DNA from: Sphingobium cyanobacteriorum
GTDB lineage: Bacteria > Pseudomonadota > Alphaproteobacteria > Sphingomonadales > Sphingomonadaceae
Direction of reading: 5' to 3'
DNA: 64,000 bases
Assembly (NCBI RefSeq): GCF_030580935.1
Contig: NZ_JAUQOM010000001.1
Coordinates: forward strand, 62,001 to 126,000
Positions within the stretch are counted from its first letter, which is position 1, and each line of letters opens with the position of its first letter. A program made the translations under genes and the position numbers. This document shows, piece after piece, positions 20,047-32,497 of this stretch. The notes beneath the pieces were generated by a model that saw only the letters and a list, made by a program, of their open reading frames with translations, made no database searches and was not told the origin of the DNA.

Positions 20047-20106
20047 GCCGCATCCCTATCTCGCAATAGTTGCGATAGGGTTTCCCGAAACGTCAGGCCC
20101 GCCCCA

Positions 20107-21915
20107 TCAAGCCTGCCCCGCGACATCCGCCAGGACATTGACCGCCGGCACCGCCAGCAGCAATCGGCCCGGTTCAATGTCGAGCCCACCGCCGCAGGTG
20201 GCGGCAAGGCCGCGGATCAGACGCAGCGAAAAGCCCAGGCCCAGCAACGGCCCGTCCGTCCAGTCGCTATCTCCGTTATAGCCTGGATCGAGCAATTGAT
20301 TTTCCTCCATGCCGGTCAGGCTGGAAGGGCGATCCACCGCCAGAACGACCCGGCCCGCGCCGCTATCAGGCTGTAACCAGCAGGCGCCAGTGATCGCTTC
20401 GCCCGCCGGGGCAACCGAAATCACGGTGCGCAACAGATGCTGGACCATGCGTTCGCCCTGTACCGGGTCGACCCTGACCTGTGGCAATCCGGGCGCGATG
20501 ACGATGTTGATATCGGCCTGGCCCTGATCACGAAAGCGGGTGGCGACCTGCGTTACCAGCAATGCCGGATCGATCAGTTGCGGTGCGCTCGCCCCGTCGC
20601 CGCGCGACACCCGCGCGGCCAGGTCCAGATCATCGAAAGCGGCCAGCAAATGGCGCGCGTCGATCGCGATCTTGCCCGCCATATCACGATAGGCCATGCT
20701 CGCAGGGCCGAACAATTCCTGCTCGATAATCTCGGCAAAGCCCAAAATGGCGTTCAACGGCGTGCGCAGTTCATGCACCAGTTGCCGCAGGGAATCGGCT
20801 GACAGGCCGGCGATCGCCAGCGCCGCAGGCTGCGGCTGGCTGGCGACTTCATGCAGATAGGGCCGGCGCGCCTGGCCACGATAGCCCTGGAAACGCCCGG
20901 AACGCGGATCGAAAAAGGGAGTCGCCGACAAGCGCCATTCCCCCGTCATGGCCCCGCCGACGATAGTGAAACGCCCGTTCTGGAAGGCGCTGCGGCGTGC
21001 GAAGGCGCCGGCGACATGACCGTCCGGCCCGCTGCCCCCCGGCAACGCGACATCGGCCAGCGTCAGGCCGATCAGCGCCGCACGCGGGCCTTGATCGATC
21101 CACAGGATCACGCCCGCCGCGTCGGTTTCAAATGCGAATTCGCGCGGCGCGGCGATGCCGTCGTCGTCGGACAGCGGCGCGGGGCGTTCCGGGTCGATCG
21201 GCTTGCGGGTGCTGGTGAAACGCGCAATCCGGTCGACAAGATTGCGAATCTGGCCTTCGTCCCCGACCGAGGCGCGCAGCGGCGTCACCGGCTGCGATGC
21301 CGTCGCCTCGTCCGCCTGCCCTGGCAGGACTTCCTCTGGCAGGACTTCCATGTCCGCGGTCAGCAGCATGTCGCTATCACCGACCCTGTCTTGCCTGACC
21401 GTGGTGAGCACCAGATCATGCGCGCCGAACGCCTCCAGCCCTTTCCGGGTCGCGGGGCCTATATCCCGTCGCCCCCGCAACACGCCGCGCGCCGTGGGGT
21501 TCAGATGCGGGAGCAAATCCTTCCATGTCGCGTCAGGCAACTGCGCGCGGGCAATGGCCGCCGCCGCGATTGACGGACGATCATTGGCGAAAAAGCGCAC
21601 CAGGCTGGGCGAGCGCAGGCGATTGCCCAGTTCAACCACCGTAGCGATTCGCTGGGTTTCCGTCAGTCGGGGGGCAAGCGTCGCCAGCTTGCCCAGCAGG
21701 GCCTGTCGCTCGCTTTGGTCCATCACCGCCCGGTCCGGTCGATCACGCTGCGCCAGAAGATCGACGCACTGCCGCCACAACGTCACCGCGCCCAGGCCAA
21801 CGCGGTCGTCCGCCGCCAGCACCGTTTGCAAGAGATCGTCAAAACGCACGAAAAATCCCCATATCGCGCTTCGGCCCATGGCTGTGCCACCGCCCATGAA
21901 CGCTGCTTGTTGCAT
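20107..21915 (-). CDS. Histidine kinase-like protein with degenerate ATP-binding domain
   Basis: A 602-residue soluble protein. Residues about 75-175 form helical, HEAT-like repeats (FFANDRPSIAAAAIARAQLP), a PAS-like region follows near 265-350, and the dimerisation helix carries an intact phosphoacceptor His (LVHELRTPLNAILGFAEII, near residue 380). The catalytic half is eroded: the N-box position reads MVQHLLRTVISVAPAG without its Asn, and the D-box reads AVDRPSS without the DxGxG glycines, though a GLGFSLRL G-box remains. It may be a phosphotransfer or scaffold protein rather than an active kinase. Starts at 21897 and 21879 are also possible. It is divergent from an Lrp-type gene. Confidence 0.75.
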   Translation of the reverse strand: MQQAAFMGGGTAMGRSAIWGFFVRFDDLLQTVLAADDRVGLGAVTLWRQCVDLLAQRDRPDRAVMDQSERQALLGKLATLAPRLTETQRIATVVELGNRLRSPSLVRFFANDRPSIAAAAIARAQLPDATWKDLLPHLNPTARGVLRGRRDIGPATRKGLEAFGAHDLVLTTVRQDRVGDSDMLLTADMEVLPEEVLPGQADEATASQPVTPLRASVGDEGQIRNLVDRIARFTSTRKPIDPERPAPLSDDDGIAAPREFAFETDAAGVILWIDQGPRAALIGLTLADVALPGGSGPDGHVAGAFARRSAFQNGRFTIVGGAMTGEWRLSATPFFDPRSGRFQGYRGQARRPYLHEVASQPQPAALAIAGLSADSLRQLVHELRTPLNAILGFAEIIEQELFGPASMAYRDMAGKIAIDARHLLAAFDDLDLAARVSRGDGASAPQLIDPALLVTQVATRFRDQGQADINIVIAPGLPQVRVDPVQGERMVQHLLRTVISVAPAGEAITGACWLQPDSGAGRVVLAVDRPSSLTGMEENQLLDPGYNGDSDWTDGPLLGLGFSLRLIRGLAATCGGGLDIEPGRLLLAVPAVNVLADVAGQA

Positions 21916-22051
21916 CGATAGGCGTTTGGCGAAAAAAGGGAAAGACCCCGTTCGGGCGAACTAAAGCGATCGTCGCATAGTGGGACAATTGCAATGCCCT
22001 GAAATATTATTATGATGCGACCTGCAAACAGGACAGGAAATAATCGGAATA

Positions 22052-22525
22052 ATGGCCGGCCCCAATATCGATGACATCGACCTGCAAATTCTGGGTGAAT
22101 TGCAGCAGGACGGCAGGATGACCAATGTGGAACTGGCGCGCAAAGTGGGTCTGACAGCGCCGCCATGCCTGCGCCGCGTCCGTGCGCTGGAGGAAGCCGG
22201 CGCGATTACCTCTTATCATGCGGTCGTCGATCCGGGAATGCTGGGCTATACCATCACGGTATTCGCCATGGTCAGCCTCAAAAGCCAGGCCGAAGCCGAT
22301 CTCAAGGCGTTTCAGGACCATGTTGCCGGGCTGCCCGAAGTGCGTGAATGCCACATGCTGAATGGCGAAATCGACTTCATCCTGAAGGTCGTGGCCAAGG
22401 ACCTGCAAAGTTTTCAGCAATTCCTTACGTCAAAACTGACGCCAGCGCCCAATGTGGTGAGCGTCAAGACGTCGCTCACCATTCGCACATCGAAGAATTT
22501 GCCAGGCGTTCCACTGCCGGTCTGA
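22052..22525 (+). CDS. Lrp/AsnC-family transcriptional regulator
   Basis: A 157-residue regulator of the feast/famine family. The N-terminal helix-turn-helix is IDDIDLQILGELQQDGRMTNVELARKVGLTAPPCLRRVRALEEAG; the C-terminal RAM domain carries VSLKSQAEADLKAFQ and the effector-loop segment CHMLNGEIDFILKV. It probably responds to an amino acid. It is divergent from the histidine kinase-like gene and convergent with the secreted repeat proteins, so its target is not evident from context. Confidence 0.92.
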   Translation: MAGPNIDDIDLQILGELQQDGRMTNVELARKVGLTAPPCLRRVRALEEAGAITSYHAVVDPGMLGYTITVFAMVSLKSQAEADLKAFQDHVAGLPEVRECHMLNGEIDFILKVVAKDLQSFQQFLTSKLTPAPNVVSVKTSLTIRTSKNLPGVPLPV

Positions 22526-22552
22526 TCCGCGCCGACGCCGTGCCGGGGTGGT

Positions 22553-23809
22553 TCAGGCCGCCTTTCGGCTCTTATGTTCGACCCACACCGACCAGAAACC
22601 GGCAATCGCCGCCCAACGACCGTCAGCCTGGGCCAGTGCCGCCTGCGCATTGGCCAGATCGCCAGATCGCGCCAGCGCCACGCCCAGACGGGCATTGGCG
22701 CGATTGGCATCGATCCCGCCCTTGGTCAGCGCTGCCCGATATTGATCGGCCGCCTGCGGGAACTGCCCCAGCGAAAAATAGCTGTCGGCCAAAGCCAGTG
22801 CGTCCTTTCCGCTGCTGGCTGCCGCCGCCTTCTTGACCTGCGCTGGCAGCGACGCGATTTCCCTGGTCGCCTTGGGCGTCACCGACTTGAGCAATTGGCT
22901 GGTCACGCTCTGGGTCGGCGTCAGCTTGCCAGCAGCGCGCCCCGCTTCGATGATGGCCTTGGTCTCGGCATAATAGCCCGACTTTTCGGCGGCCTGGGCA
23001 TAAGCCTGATAGTCGCGCTCGCTCGCCATCGCGCCATTGGCGGCCTGAAGGCGATACAGATCGAGCTGCAATTGCGGTTCGACATCGGCGGCGGCCTGAT
23101 AATTGACCAGCGCCGAACGCCAGTCCTCCCTGCTTTCTTGCCGGTCCAGCCGTTCGCGGTAGAGCTGTCCCACCTCGGTCCAGTCCCCCGCCTGATAGGC
23201 CATGGCAATGGCGCGGTCGATCCAGGGCAGCGGCACCACCTTGCCAGCGGCCTTCTGCGCGGCGATCGCGGCCTGGACGAATGGACGCGCCTCCTTGGGC
23301 TTGTTGCGGCGCAAGGCTATGTCGGCGCGCAACATGGTCGCATCGACACCGTCATAGCCCAGCGTCCTCGCATAATCGAGCTGGGCGATGGCGTCGTCAT
23401 AATTGCCGACCATGTAGGAGAGATAGGCCGCGACGTAGCGCAGTCGCGGGGCATCGGCGCGGGGAATCGCACTGGTCTTGAACAGGTCGGTCAACGCGAC
23501 CCGCTGCGCCTGCACGTCGCGGCGCTGGACCGCCAACTGGAACCGCAGGCCGGCCGTGACATAGGCTTCAAAATCGTTCGTCGGGCTGAGCGCGCCGATC
23601 CGCGCGCTGGCGCCCGCGCTGTCCCGCATCCTGAGTGCCGCTTCCGCCGCCTGCGCATTGGCGCGGAAAGCATCCGCCATGACGATGGGCGGGCCGGCGA
23701 CGACCGGCTTTTTTTTCGCCGCGACGGGCGACGCCGTCATCAGCGCCATCCATGCGGCCAGCGACAATCCGCGGACCCAGATATAATCGACGCGCTGGAC
23801 CTTGGCCAC
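22553..23809 (-). CDS. Secreted TPR-like repeat protein (second of a tandem pair)
   Basis: A 418-residue helical repeat protein with an N-terminal export signal (hydrophobic GLSLAAWMALM followed by SPVAA) and TPR-like alanine-rich helices throughout, e.g. NYDDAIAQLDYARTLGYDG and SLGQFPQAADQYRAALTKGG. The start is GTG at 23809: GGGGGAG precedes it by 6 bases, while the ATG codons further upstream overlap the inter-gene gap. It is 80 bases downstream of a paralogue with a very similar C-terminal repeat (GGIDANRANARLGVALARSGD versus GGVDADEINTRLGIAKLLGGD). The function is unknown; periplasmic scaffolding is plausible. Confidence 0.75.
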   Translation of the reverse strand: MAKVQRVDYIWVRGLSLAAWMALMTASPVAAKKKPVVAGPPIVMADAFRANAQAAEAALRMRDSAGASARIGALSPTNDFEAYVTAGLRFQLAVQRRDVQAQRVALTDLFKTSAIPRADAPRLRYVAAYLSYMVGNYDDAIAQLDYARTLGYDGVDATMLRADIALRRNKPKEARPFVQAAIAAQKAAGKVVPLPWIDRAIAMAYQAGDWTEVGQLYRERLDRQESREDWRSALVNYQAAADVEPQLQLDLYRLQAANGAMASERDYQAYAQAAEKSGYYAETKAIIEAGRAAGKLTPTQSVTSQLLKSVTPKATREIASLPAQVKKAAAASSGKDALALADSYFSLGQFPQAADQYRAALTKGGIDANRANARLGVALARSGDLANAQAALAQADGRWAAIAGFWSVWVEHKSRKAA

Positions 23810-23889
23810 GCTAGTCTCCCCCGGACAATCACTTATCATATGTCGAAAGCGCGCCGTCACGATCATCGCGACGGCGCGCTGCAATGGCG

Positions 23890-25164
23890 TCAGGCGGCCT
23901 TGGTGCCCAGATAGGCCAGCCAGAGGTCGGCGATCTGCTTGCGCGACCCTGCCTGCACCGACTGGAACGCGGACTTGGCTCCCGCCATGTCACCGCCGAG
24001 CAGCTTGGCGATGCCGAGGCGGGTGTTGATTTCGTCCGCGTCAACGCCGCCCTTCTGCTTGGCGAGATCGAACATCGCCGCAGCCTTGGCATAGTCACCA
24101 TAGCCCAGATAGGCGTCGGCGGTTGCCGCCGCGATCTTGCCATTGGCGCCCTTGCGCGCATCGGCTTCCGCCGCGCCGAGCGTGCTCTTGTCCCCCGCGA
24201 TCTTGGGCACGGCGGTCTGATACAGCTCAGCGCCCTGGGTCGCGTTCAGCACGCCCTTGGCCCGGCCGGCGTCGATGGCCGATTTGACTTCGCCATAGAT
24301 GCCGGTCTTGGACGCCATTTCGGCATATTCGGTATAGTCGGCCGCAATGACCAGACCGCCCGAAACCGAGAGAAGGCGCAGTACGTCAAGATTTTCCCGG
24401 TTAGAGATATTGGGGTTCGAGCGCTGGAACAGGCGGACGAGCGTGCGCAGATTCTGGCCGCTGGGATCGGCCTGATAGGCCCATTTCGACCATTCGGTCA
24501 CGTCGGGCAGCTTGGCCTGTTCGGCGCGACTGACGCCGATCTGATACCATTGGGCCGGCACCTGCTGTCCGGCCGCTTTCATGCCGTCCATCCCCGCCTT
24601 GAGCGCGGCCAGACCTTTCTGGGTATAGCCACGCGCAGGCTCGGCCGAAGTGTTGGTGGTTCCGGCCTTGCCGAAATAGGCCTGGGCGATCGTGGGGTTC
24701 ACCGCTTCGGACTTGTAACCAGCCGCCAGCGCGGCTTCGCCCCGCTGGATCGCCAGGTCGTAATTCTTCGCCTGCACCGCCTGTTCGGCGGCGACGGCGT
24801 TGAACTGGCCGGCCTGTTCGGGCGGCGTCAGGCCGCTGTCGAGCATCTGGTTCAACGCTTCGGTCTGAAGCGCGCTGTCCTTGCTGGCGATGGAAGCGTT
24901 CAGCTTGATCGCGCCGATCTGATATTTGTCGTCATTCGACTTGGCCTTGCTGTCGGCATCGGCGAGCGCGGCCTTGGCTGCGGCAAAATCCTGCTTGTCG
25001 GAGGCGGCCTGCGCTGCTTGCAGCGCCTTGATCACGTCGGGCGAGACATTGAGCTTGGGACCGGCCTTCTTCTCTTCCTTCTTCGCGGCAAATGCCGGCG
25101 CGGAGATCGCGCCGCCAGTCATCGCCAAAGCCAGCGCAAGCGCCACCGGGGTAACAAAACGCAT
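23890..25164 (-). CDS. Secreted TPR-like repeat protein (first of a tandem pair)
   Basis: A 424-residue protein with a clear signal peptide (MRFVTPVALALALAMTGG, cleavage near APAFAA) and a lysine-rich segment after it, then helical repeats similar to TPR units. The ATG at 25164 is 9 bases after GAGGAG; the ATG at 25173 would abut the site. The downstream gene is a paralogue, so the pair arose by tandem duplication and is likely cotranscribed. The gene is divergent from gyrA across 260 bp. The role is unknown. Confidence 0.77.
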   Translation of the reverse strand: MRFVTPVALALALAMTGGAISAPAFAAKKEEKKAGPKLNVSPDVIKALQAAQAASDKQDFAAAKAALADADSKAKSNDDKYQIGAIKLNASIASKDSALQTEALNQMLDSGLTPPEQAGQFNAVAAEQAVQAKNYDLAIQRGEAALAAGYKSEAVNPTIAQAYFGKAGTTNTSAEPARGYTQKGLAALKAGMDGMKAAGQQVPAQWYQIGVSRAEQAKLPDVTEWSKWAYQADPSGQNLRTLVRLFQRSNPNISNRENLDVLRLLSVSGGLVIAADYTEYAEMASKTGIYGEVKSAIDAGRAKGVLNATQGAELYQTAVPKIAGDKSTLGAAEADARKGANGKIAAATADAYLGYGDYAKAAAMFDLAKQKGGVDADEINTRLGIAKLLGGDMAGAKSAFQSVQAGSRKQIADLWLAYLGTKAA

Positions 25165-25424
25165 GATCCTCATCTCCTCTACGCCTGCGATCAGGCGACC
25201 TTTCAGGGTTTGCACGCCGAATAGGGGGCGGCGCGTGAACGGCCATTGAACAAGCCTATTCCGGCTGCTTTTGCAACAGTTAAGCGTCACCCTGGTTCCG
25301 CCTGCCCCGGCCCGCCGTCCAGCCGTCGCCGTCAGGCGCGCGCGAGCGCGCGAGGGGTGACAGATTTGTTTCGCTAGGCTAGTGCAACAGCGACAGTGAC
25401 ACCCATTCCAATAAGAGAATCGCT

Positions 25425-28096
<2,672 letters not shown>

Positions 28097-28100
<4 letters not shown>

Positions 28101-28444
28101 GCGACCTGTTCGCCTACAAGGTGCTGACGGCGGCGCAATATGACCAGTTCAGGGCCGATGGGGTGTTCAAGGGCGCGCCTGTCGACCTGACCGACGGCTA
28201 TATCCACATGTCCACCCGGCAGCAGGCGGCCGAGACGGTGGCGAAGCATTTCGCGGGACAGGATCGGCTGGTGATGCTGATGATCGACCTCGCGCCGTTC
28301 GGGGACGCGATCAAATGGGAGGAGTCGCGCGGCGGGGCACTCTTCCCGCATCTCTATGGCGACCTGCCGATCAGCGCGGTGGCGGGCAAGGTGGTGCTGC
28401 GCATCGGCGATGACGGGCAACATCTCTTCCCTGCCGGCTTCTGA
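28097..28444 (+). CDS. DUF952 family protein
   Basis: A 115-residue protein beginning LFAYKVLTAAQYDQFRADG and containing the DGYIHMSTRQQAAETVAKHF block, both diagnostic of DUF952; the pair of conserved His/Ser residues recalls a small enzyme but no reaction is established. It begins with GTG sharing four bases with the gyrA stop (GTGA), so it is translationally coupled to gyrA. That coupling may be incidental operon packing rather than a functional link. Confidence 0.85.
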
Positions 28445-28451
28445 TGTCACA

Positions 28452-29570
28452 TCATCCGTCTGTGCGCCGCATCCCCACGACCCGGCCGCGCCGGACATGA
28501 TAGACCCAGCCGCCCCAGTTGATACGGCTGGACATGGCGGCCGCGACCTGCACCACCAGATGCGCCCATGTCACGGCGAAGGGCGCCACCATGTCGCAGA
28601 CCAGTGATCGCCGCGCCTTCCTCGCCTGATCCGGTTCCAGCACCGCGCCGATGATCGCCCGCCGGACCAGCCCCCTTCCCCAGGCCGCGCCATAGCCGAT
28701 CGCGACCGCCAGCCAGCCGCCGCAGAACAACGCCCACCCCCAGGCAAGCGACTGGATCGCGACCACGCCGGTCGCGAGCGCCCACATGCCGGCGCTGTTG
28801 GTGACGATATGGCGATATTGGCGCACGCCAAAGCCGAGCAGGCCGGTTGCCTTGCCCTTCAGCGGACTGGCCACCAGCAGGTCGCGGACCGGCCGCAGCC
28901 GCAGCTTTGCGCGCCATCCCGCCAGCCCGATCGCCATGTCGTCGGACAGGCGGCCCGCCAGCACCGCGTCCAGATCGAGCCGGTCCGCCACGTCGCGGGT
29001 CAGCGCCATGGCGCCGCCCCAGGGCATGGTCGCGCTGGCGAAGCGCGGCAGGGTCGCCAGTTGCATCTCGACCGCCCCGACCAGCGCAGCCATGACGCCA
29101 CGTTCCGGCAAGAGCAGCCGATAGCCGGTAACAATGTCAGCCTTGCCCCGCACCAGCGGAAAGAGCAGCCGTCCGACGAGCCGCACGGGCGGTTCGATAT
29201 CGGCGTCGATGAAGATCAGGAAGCGATCCTCCGGCCGCAAGGTGCGCAGCGCCGCGCGCAGCTTGTGGACTTTCTGCCCTTCATTCACCGATATGCCAGC
29301 CGCGACGACCTGCACCCAGTCGCGATCCTGCGCCGCCAGCGCATCGGCCGCCGGACACTGGCCCGATGTCGCGATCAACAGGCGGAAGGGCGCGCCTTGC
29401 GCCTTCAACCGGGCGATCAAGTCCGATCCGCCGTCCCAATCGTCGCGCACGCTCAGGATCACGACCACGCCGTCCGGCATCTCTGTCTTTCGGTCGCGTG
29501 GCAAATGGTGCCAATAGTTCGTGACGCCAATCAGCGTCAGCGCCTGAAGAACGACCCAAAGCCATATCAT
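28452..29570 (-). CDS. Membrane-associated family 2 glycosyltransferase
   Basis: A 372-residue GT-A type glycosyltransferase resembling the ceramide-glucosyltransferase/HpnI branch. An N-terminal membrane helix (MIWLWVVLQALTLIGV) is followed by VVVILSVRDDWDGG, the metal-binding FIDADIEPP, the acceptor-site GGAMALTRDV, SDDMAIG and RQYRH in place of the usual (Q/R)xxRW. Two or three hydrophobic helices close the C-terminus. It likely transfers a sugar to a lipid at the inner membrane; sphingomonads make glycosphingolipids, so ceramide is one candidate acceptor. It is divergent from an LpxL-like acyltransferase across about 50 bp, which supports a lipid role. Confidence 0.75.
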   Translation of the reverse strand: MIWLWVVLQALTLIGVTNYWHHLPRDRKTEMPDGVVVILSVRDDWDGGSDLIARLKAQGAPFRLLIATSGQCPAADALAAQDRDWVQVVAAGISVNEGQKVHKLRAALRTLRPEDRFLIFIDADIEPPVRLVGRLLFPLVRGKADIVTGYRLLLPERGVMAALVGAVEMQLATLPRFASATMPWGGAMALTRDVADRLDLDAVLAGRLSDDMAIGLAGWRAKLRLRPVRDLLVASPLKGKATGLLGFGVRQYRHIVTNSAGMWALATGVVAIQSLAWGWALFCGGWLAVAIGYGAAWGRGLVRRAIIGAVLEPDQARKARRSLVCDMVAPFAVTWAHLVVQVAAAMSSRINWGGWVYHVRRGRVVGMRRTDG

Positions 29571-29623
29571 CGTGTCACCGCGCCCCTTTACCGTCCCGAT
29601 TGCTGCTGTATGACGCTTGGGCG

Positions 29624-30481
29624 ATGCTCTCCAACCCCTTTCTCTTCTTCCTCATGCGCCTGCTCCCCGCACGAATCGCCTCCTGGCTGGGTGGCTGGCT
29701 GTCGGCGCATGTCGCCCGGCCGCGCATGAAGCTGCGCGATGCCCGCGCCCGCGCCAACCTCGCCCTGCTCCGTCCCGACATGGCGGAGGCGGAGCGCGAG
29801 GCGATGCTGACCCGGCGATGGGTCAATATCGGCCGGACCATGGGCGAACTCGCCAATATCGACCGGCTGGTGAACGACGCCCATGTGCGCGTGATCGACC
29901 GGGCCGGATATCAGGCGGTGCTGGACGGCCCCGGACCGATGATCGCCTTCACATGCCATCTGGGCAACTGGGACTTGCTGGCGGCCCATATCAAATGGTC
30001 GACCGACCGGCCGGGCCTGGGCGTCTATGAGGACCCGCATGATCCCAGGATCGCCGCCCAGCTCAAGAAAGCGCGCTCCAGCTATATGGGCGAGGCGATC
30101 GGCGGCGAGGGCGCGGCGCGGGGCGTGCTCAAGCATCTGACCCAGAAGGATCGCGCCACCCTGTATATCCTGGCGGACGAACGGCGTGACCGGCAGGTCT
30201 GGTTCCCGACTTTCGGGCGGCCGATCGAACCGTCCGGCAACCTGTCCATCGCGCTGCGGCTGGCGCGCAAGGTGGGCGCGAAATTCCTGCCCTTCTACCT
30301 CGTCCGCACCAGCGGCCCCTGTTTCGAATTGCACTGGCACGCGCCGCTCGATCCCAGGACGATGAGCGATGCCGAAATCGTCGCCGCGCTCGACCATTTT
30401 CTGGGCGACGCCTGCATCGCCCATGCCGACCAGTGGCTGGGGCTGCACGACATGGACCTGACTGCCCCCTCAGCCATGTGA
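29624..30481 (+). CDS. Lysophospholipid/lipid A acyltransferase (LpxL/HtrB family)
   Basis: Predicted inner-membrane acyltransferase of the LpxL/LpxM family, about 285 residues. An N-terminal hydrophobic segment (MLSNPFLFFLMRLLPARIASWLGG) precedes the HxxxxD catalytic motif (CHLGNWD), and a DERRDRQVWFPTFGRP block is consistent with the acyl-acceptor site. The ATG at 29624 is chosen; a TTG at 29600 in the same frame would add eight residues. It is divergent from the glycosyltransferase. Known family members acylate lipid A precursors; whether this one does, or acts on another glycolipid, is undetermined. Confidence 0.82.
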   Translation: MLSNPFLFFLMRLLPARIASWLGGWLSAHVARPRMKLRDARARANLALLRPDMAEAEREAMLTRRWVNIGRTMGELANIDRLVNDAHVRVIDRAGYQAVLDGPGPMIAFTCHLGNWDLLAAHIKWSTDRPGLGVYEDPHDPRIAAQLKKARSSYMGEAIGGEGAARGVLKHLTQKDRATLYILADERRDRQVWFPTFGRPIEPSGNLSIALRLARKVGAKFLPFYLVRTSGPCFELHWHAPLDPRTMSDAEIVAALDHFLGDACIAHADQWLGLHDMDLTAPSAM

Positions 30482-30512
30482 CTTGAAGGATCATCCCGGC
30501 TAAAGCCCGCCC

Positions 30513-31157
30513 ATGTCCCGACTCGCGATCAAGATTTGCGGCCTGTCGACGCCCGAAACGCTGGGGGCCGCCGTGCGCGCGGGCGTCAGCCATGTCGGCT
30601 TCGTCCATTTCCCCAAAAGCCCGCGCCATGTCGAGCCGGACCAGATCAGGGCGCTCGCCGCCGCAATCCCTGCCCATGTCAAGCGGGTCGCCGTGGTGGT
30701 CGATGCCGATGATGCGCAACTGGCGCGGCTCGTCGAGACCGGCGCACTGACCGCGATACAATTGCATGGCAAGGAAAGCCCGGCCCGCGCCGCCGCCATT
30801 CGCCAGCGTTTCGGCCTGCCGGTGTGGAAGGCGATTGCGGTCAAGACCCGCGCCGACATCGACGCCGCTGACGCCTATGCCGGCGCGGTCGACCGGCTGC
30901 TGTTCGACGCCAAGACGCCCGACGGTGCGGCGCTGCCGGGTGGCATGGGCCTGCGCTTCGACTGGACGCTGCTGCGCGGCCTGGCCATCGCGACGCCATG
31001 GGGCCTGTCCGGCGGCCTTTCGATCGACAATGTGGCGGAGGCGATCCGCATCAGCGGCGCGCGCCTGATCGACATTTCTTCCGGTGTCGAAAGCGCGCCG
31101 GGCATCAAGAGTGTGGACAAGATCATGGCCTTCTGCAAAGCGGTGCAGCCATGTTGA
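30513..31157 (+). CDS. trpF: Phosphoribosylanthranilate isomerase
   Basis: Third-step tryptophan enzyme, a 214-residue TIM barrel. The N-terminal KICGLSTPETLGAAVRAG carries the catalytic Cys, VGFVHFPKSPRHV follows, and LFDAKTP and GLSGGLSIDNVAEAI hold the catalytic Asp and the phosphate-binding loop. It heads the trpF-trpB-trpA-accD-folC run on the plus strand, 96 bp before trpB. Confidence 0.95.
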   Translation: MSRLAIKICGLSTPETLGAAVRAGVSHVGFVHFPKSPRHVEPDQIRALAAAIPAHVKRVAVVVDADDAQLARLVETGALTAIQLHGKESPARAAAIRQRFGLPVWKAIAVKTRADIDAADAYAGAVDRLLFDAKTPDGAALPGGMGLRFDWTLLRGLAIATPWGLSGGLSIDNVAEAIRISGARLIDISSGVESAPGIKSVDKIMAFCKAVQPC

Positions 31158-31253
31158 CGCTGAACGCCCCCGCCGTGCGCATCGAAGGACGATGGCGCTG
31201 ATCGCTTCCCTACGCCAAGCGAACGCCCTATCTGTCCCGGAAAGACCGACATC

Positions 31254-32495
31254 ATGACCGACACCATATCCTTGCCCAACAGCCTGCGATCGCAGCCCGA
31301 CGCCAACGGCCATTTCGGCGCGTTCGGCGGCCGTTATGTCGCCGAAACGCTGATGCCGCTCATCATCGAACTGGAGCGGGTCTATAAGGAAGCCAAGGCC
31401 GATCCCGCATTCGACGCGGAATTTGCCGAACTGCTGCGCAGCTATGTGGGCCGGCCCAACCCGCTTTATTATGCCGGACGGCTGACCGAAGCGCTGCGCG
31501 CCAAGGCCGCGCCGGGCAAGGGAGCCAAGATTTACCTGAAGCGCGAAGAGCTGAACCATACCGGCGCGCACAAGATCAACAATTGCATCGGCCAGGCGCT
31601 GCTCGCCCGGCGCATGGGCAAGAAGAAGGTCATCGCCGAAACCGGCGCGGGCCAGCATGGCGTCGCCACCGCGACCGTCGCCGCCCTGTTCGGCATGGAA
31701 TGCAAGATCTTCATGGGCGCCAAGGATGTGGAGCGGCAGAAGCCCAACGTATTCCGCATGAAGCTGTTGGGGGCGGAAGTGATCCCCGTCCATTCCGGGT
31801 CCGCGACGCTCAAGGATTCGATGAACGACGCGCTGCGCTACTGGGTGTCGAACGTGCATGACACATTCTACATCATCGGCACGGCGGCCGGCCCGCACCC
31901 CTATCCCGAACTGGTGCGCGATTTCCAGTCGATCATCGGCAAGGAAACCCGCGCCCAGATGCTGGAGGCCGAAGGCCGCCTGCCCGACATGCTGATCGCG
32001 CCGGTGGGTGGCGGCTCCAATGCCATCGGCCTGTTCCATCCCTTCCTGGACGACCCGGAAGTCGCGATGATCGGCGTGGAAGCGGCGGGCGAAGGGCTGG
32101 ACAAGAAACATGCCGCGTCGCTGGCCGGTGGCGCATCGGGCATATTGCACGGCAACCGCACCTACCTGCTCCAGGACGAGGACGGCCAGATCACCGAGGC
32201 GCACAGCATTTCGGCGGGCCTCGATTATCCCGGCATCGGCCCGGAGCATAGCTGGCTGCATGAGATCGGCCGCGTGAAATATATGCCGATCAAGGATGAA
32301 GAGGCGCTGGAGAGTTTCCAGACACTCAGCAAGCTGGAAGGCATCATCCCCGCGCTGGAATCCGCCCATGCGGTGGCGGCGGCCGAACAGATCGCGCCGA
32401 CGCTGGACGCGGACAAGATCATCGTCATCAATCTGTCGGGCCGGGGGGACAAGGACATCTTCACGGTCGCCGACGCGCTGGGAGCGGAGATGTGA
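31254..32495 (+). CDS. trpB: Tryptophan synthase beta chain
   Basis: PLP enzyme joining indole and serine, 413 residues. The Schiff-base Lys lies in [15 protein letters not shown] (near residue 107), the phosphate-binding glycine loop is GGGSNAIG, and the C-terminus has NLSGRGDKD. Length and order match the family. Its stop overlaps the start region of trpA, consistent with coupled synthesis of the alpha2beta2 complex. Confidence 0.97.
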   Translation: MTDTISLPNSLRSQPDANGHFGAFGGRYVAETLMPLIIELERVYKEAKADPAFDAEFAELLRSYVGRPNPLYYAGRLTEALRAKAAPGKGAKIYLKREELNHTGAHKINNCIGQALLARRMGKKKVIAETGAGQHGVATATVAALFGMECKIFMGAKDVERQKPNVFRMKLLGAEVIPVHSGSATLKDSMNDALRYWVSNVHDTFYIIGTAAGPHPYPELVRDFQSIIGKETRAQMLEAEGRLPDMLIAPVGGGSNAIGLFHPFLDDPEVAMIGVEAAGEGLDKKHAASLAGGASGILHGNRTYLLQDEDGQITEAHSISAGLDYPGIGPEHSWLHEIGRVKYMPIKDEEALESFQTLSKLEGIIPALESAHAVAAAEQIAPTLDADKIIVINLSGRGDKDIFTVADALGAEM

Positions 32496-32497
32496 GC

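Noticed and set aside
30129..32369. 746-codon open frame antisense to trpF and trpB
   Set aside because: It overlaps well-supported core genes completely and has no independent evidence.
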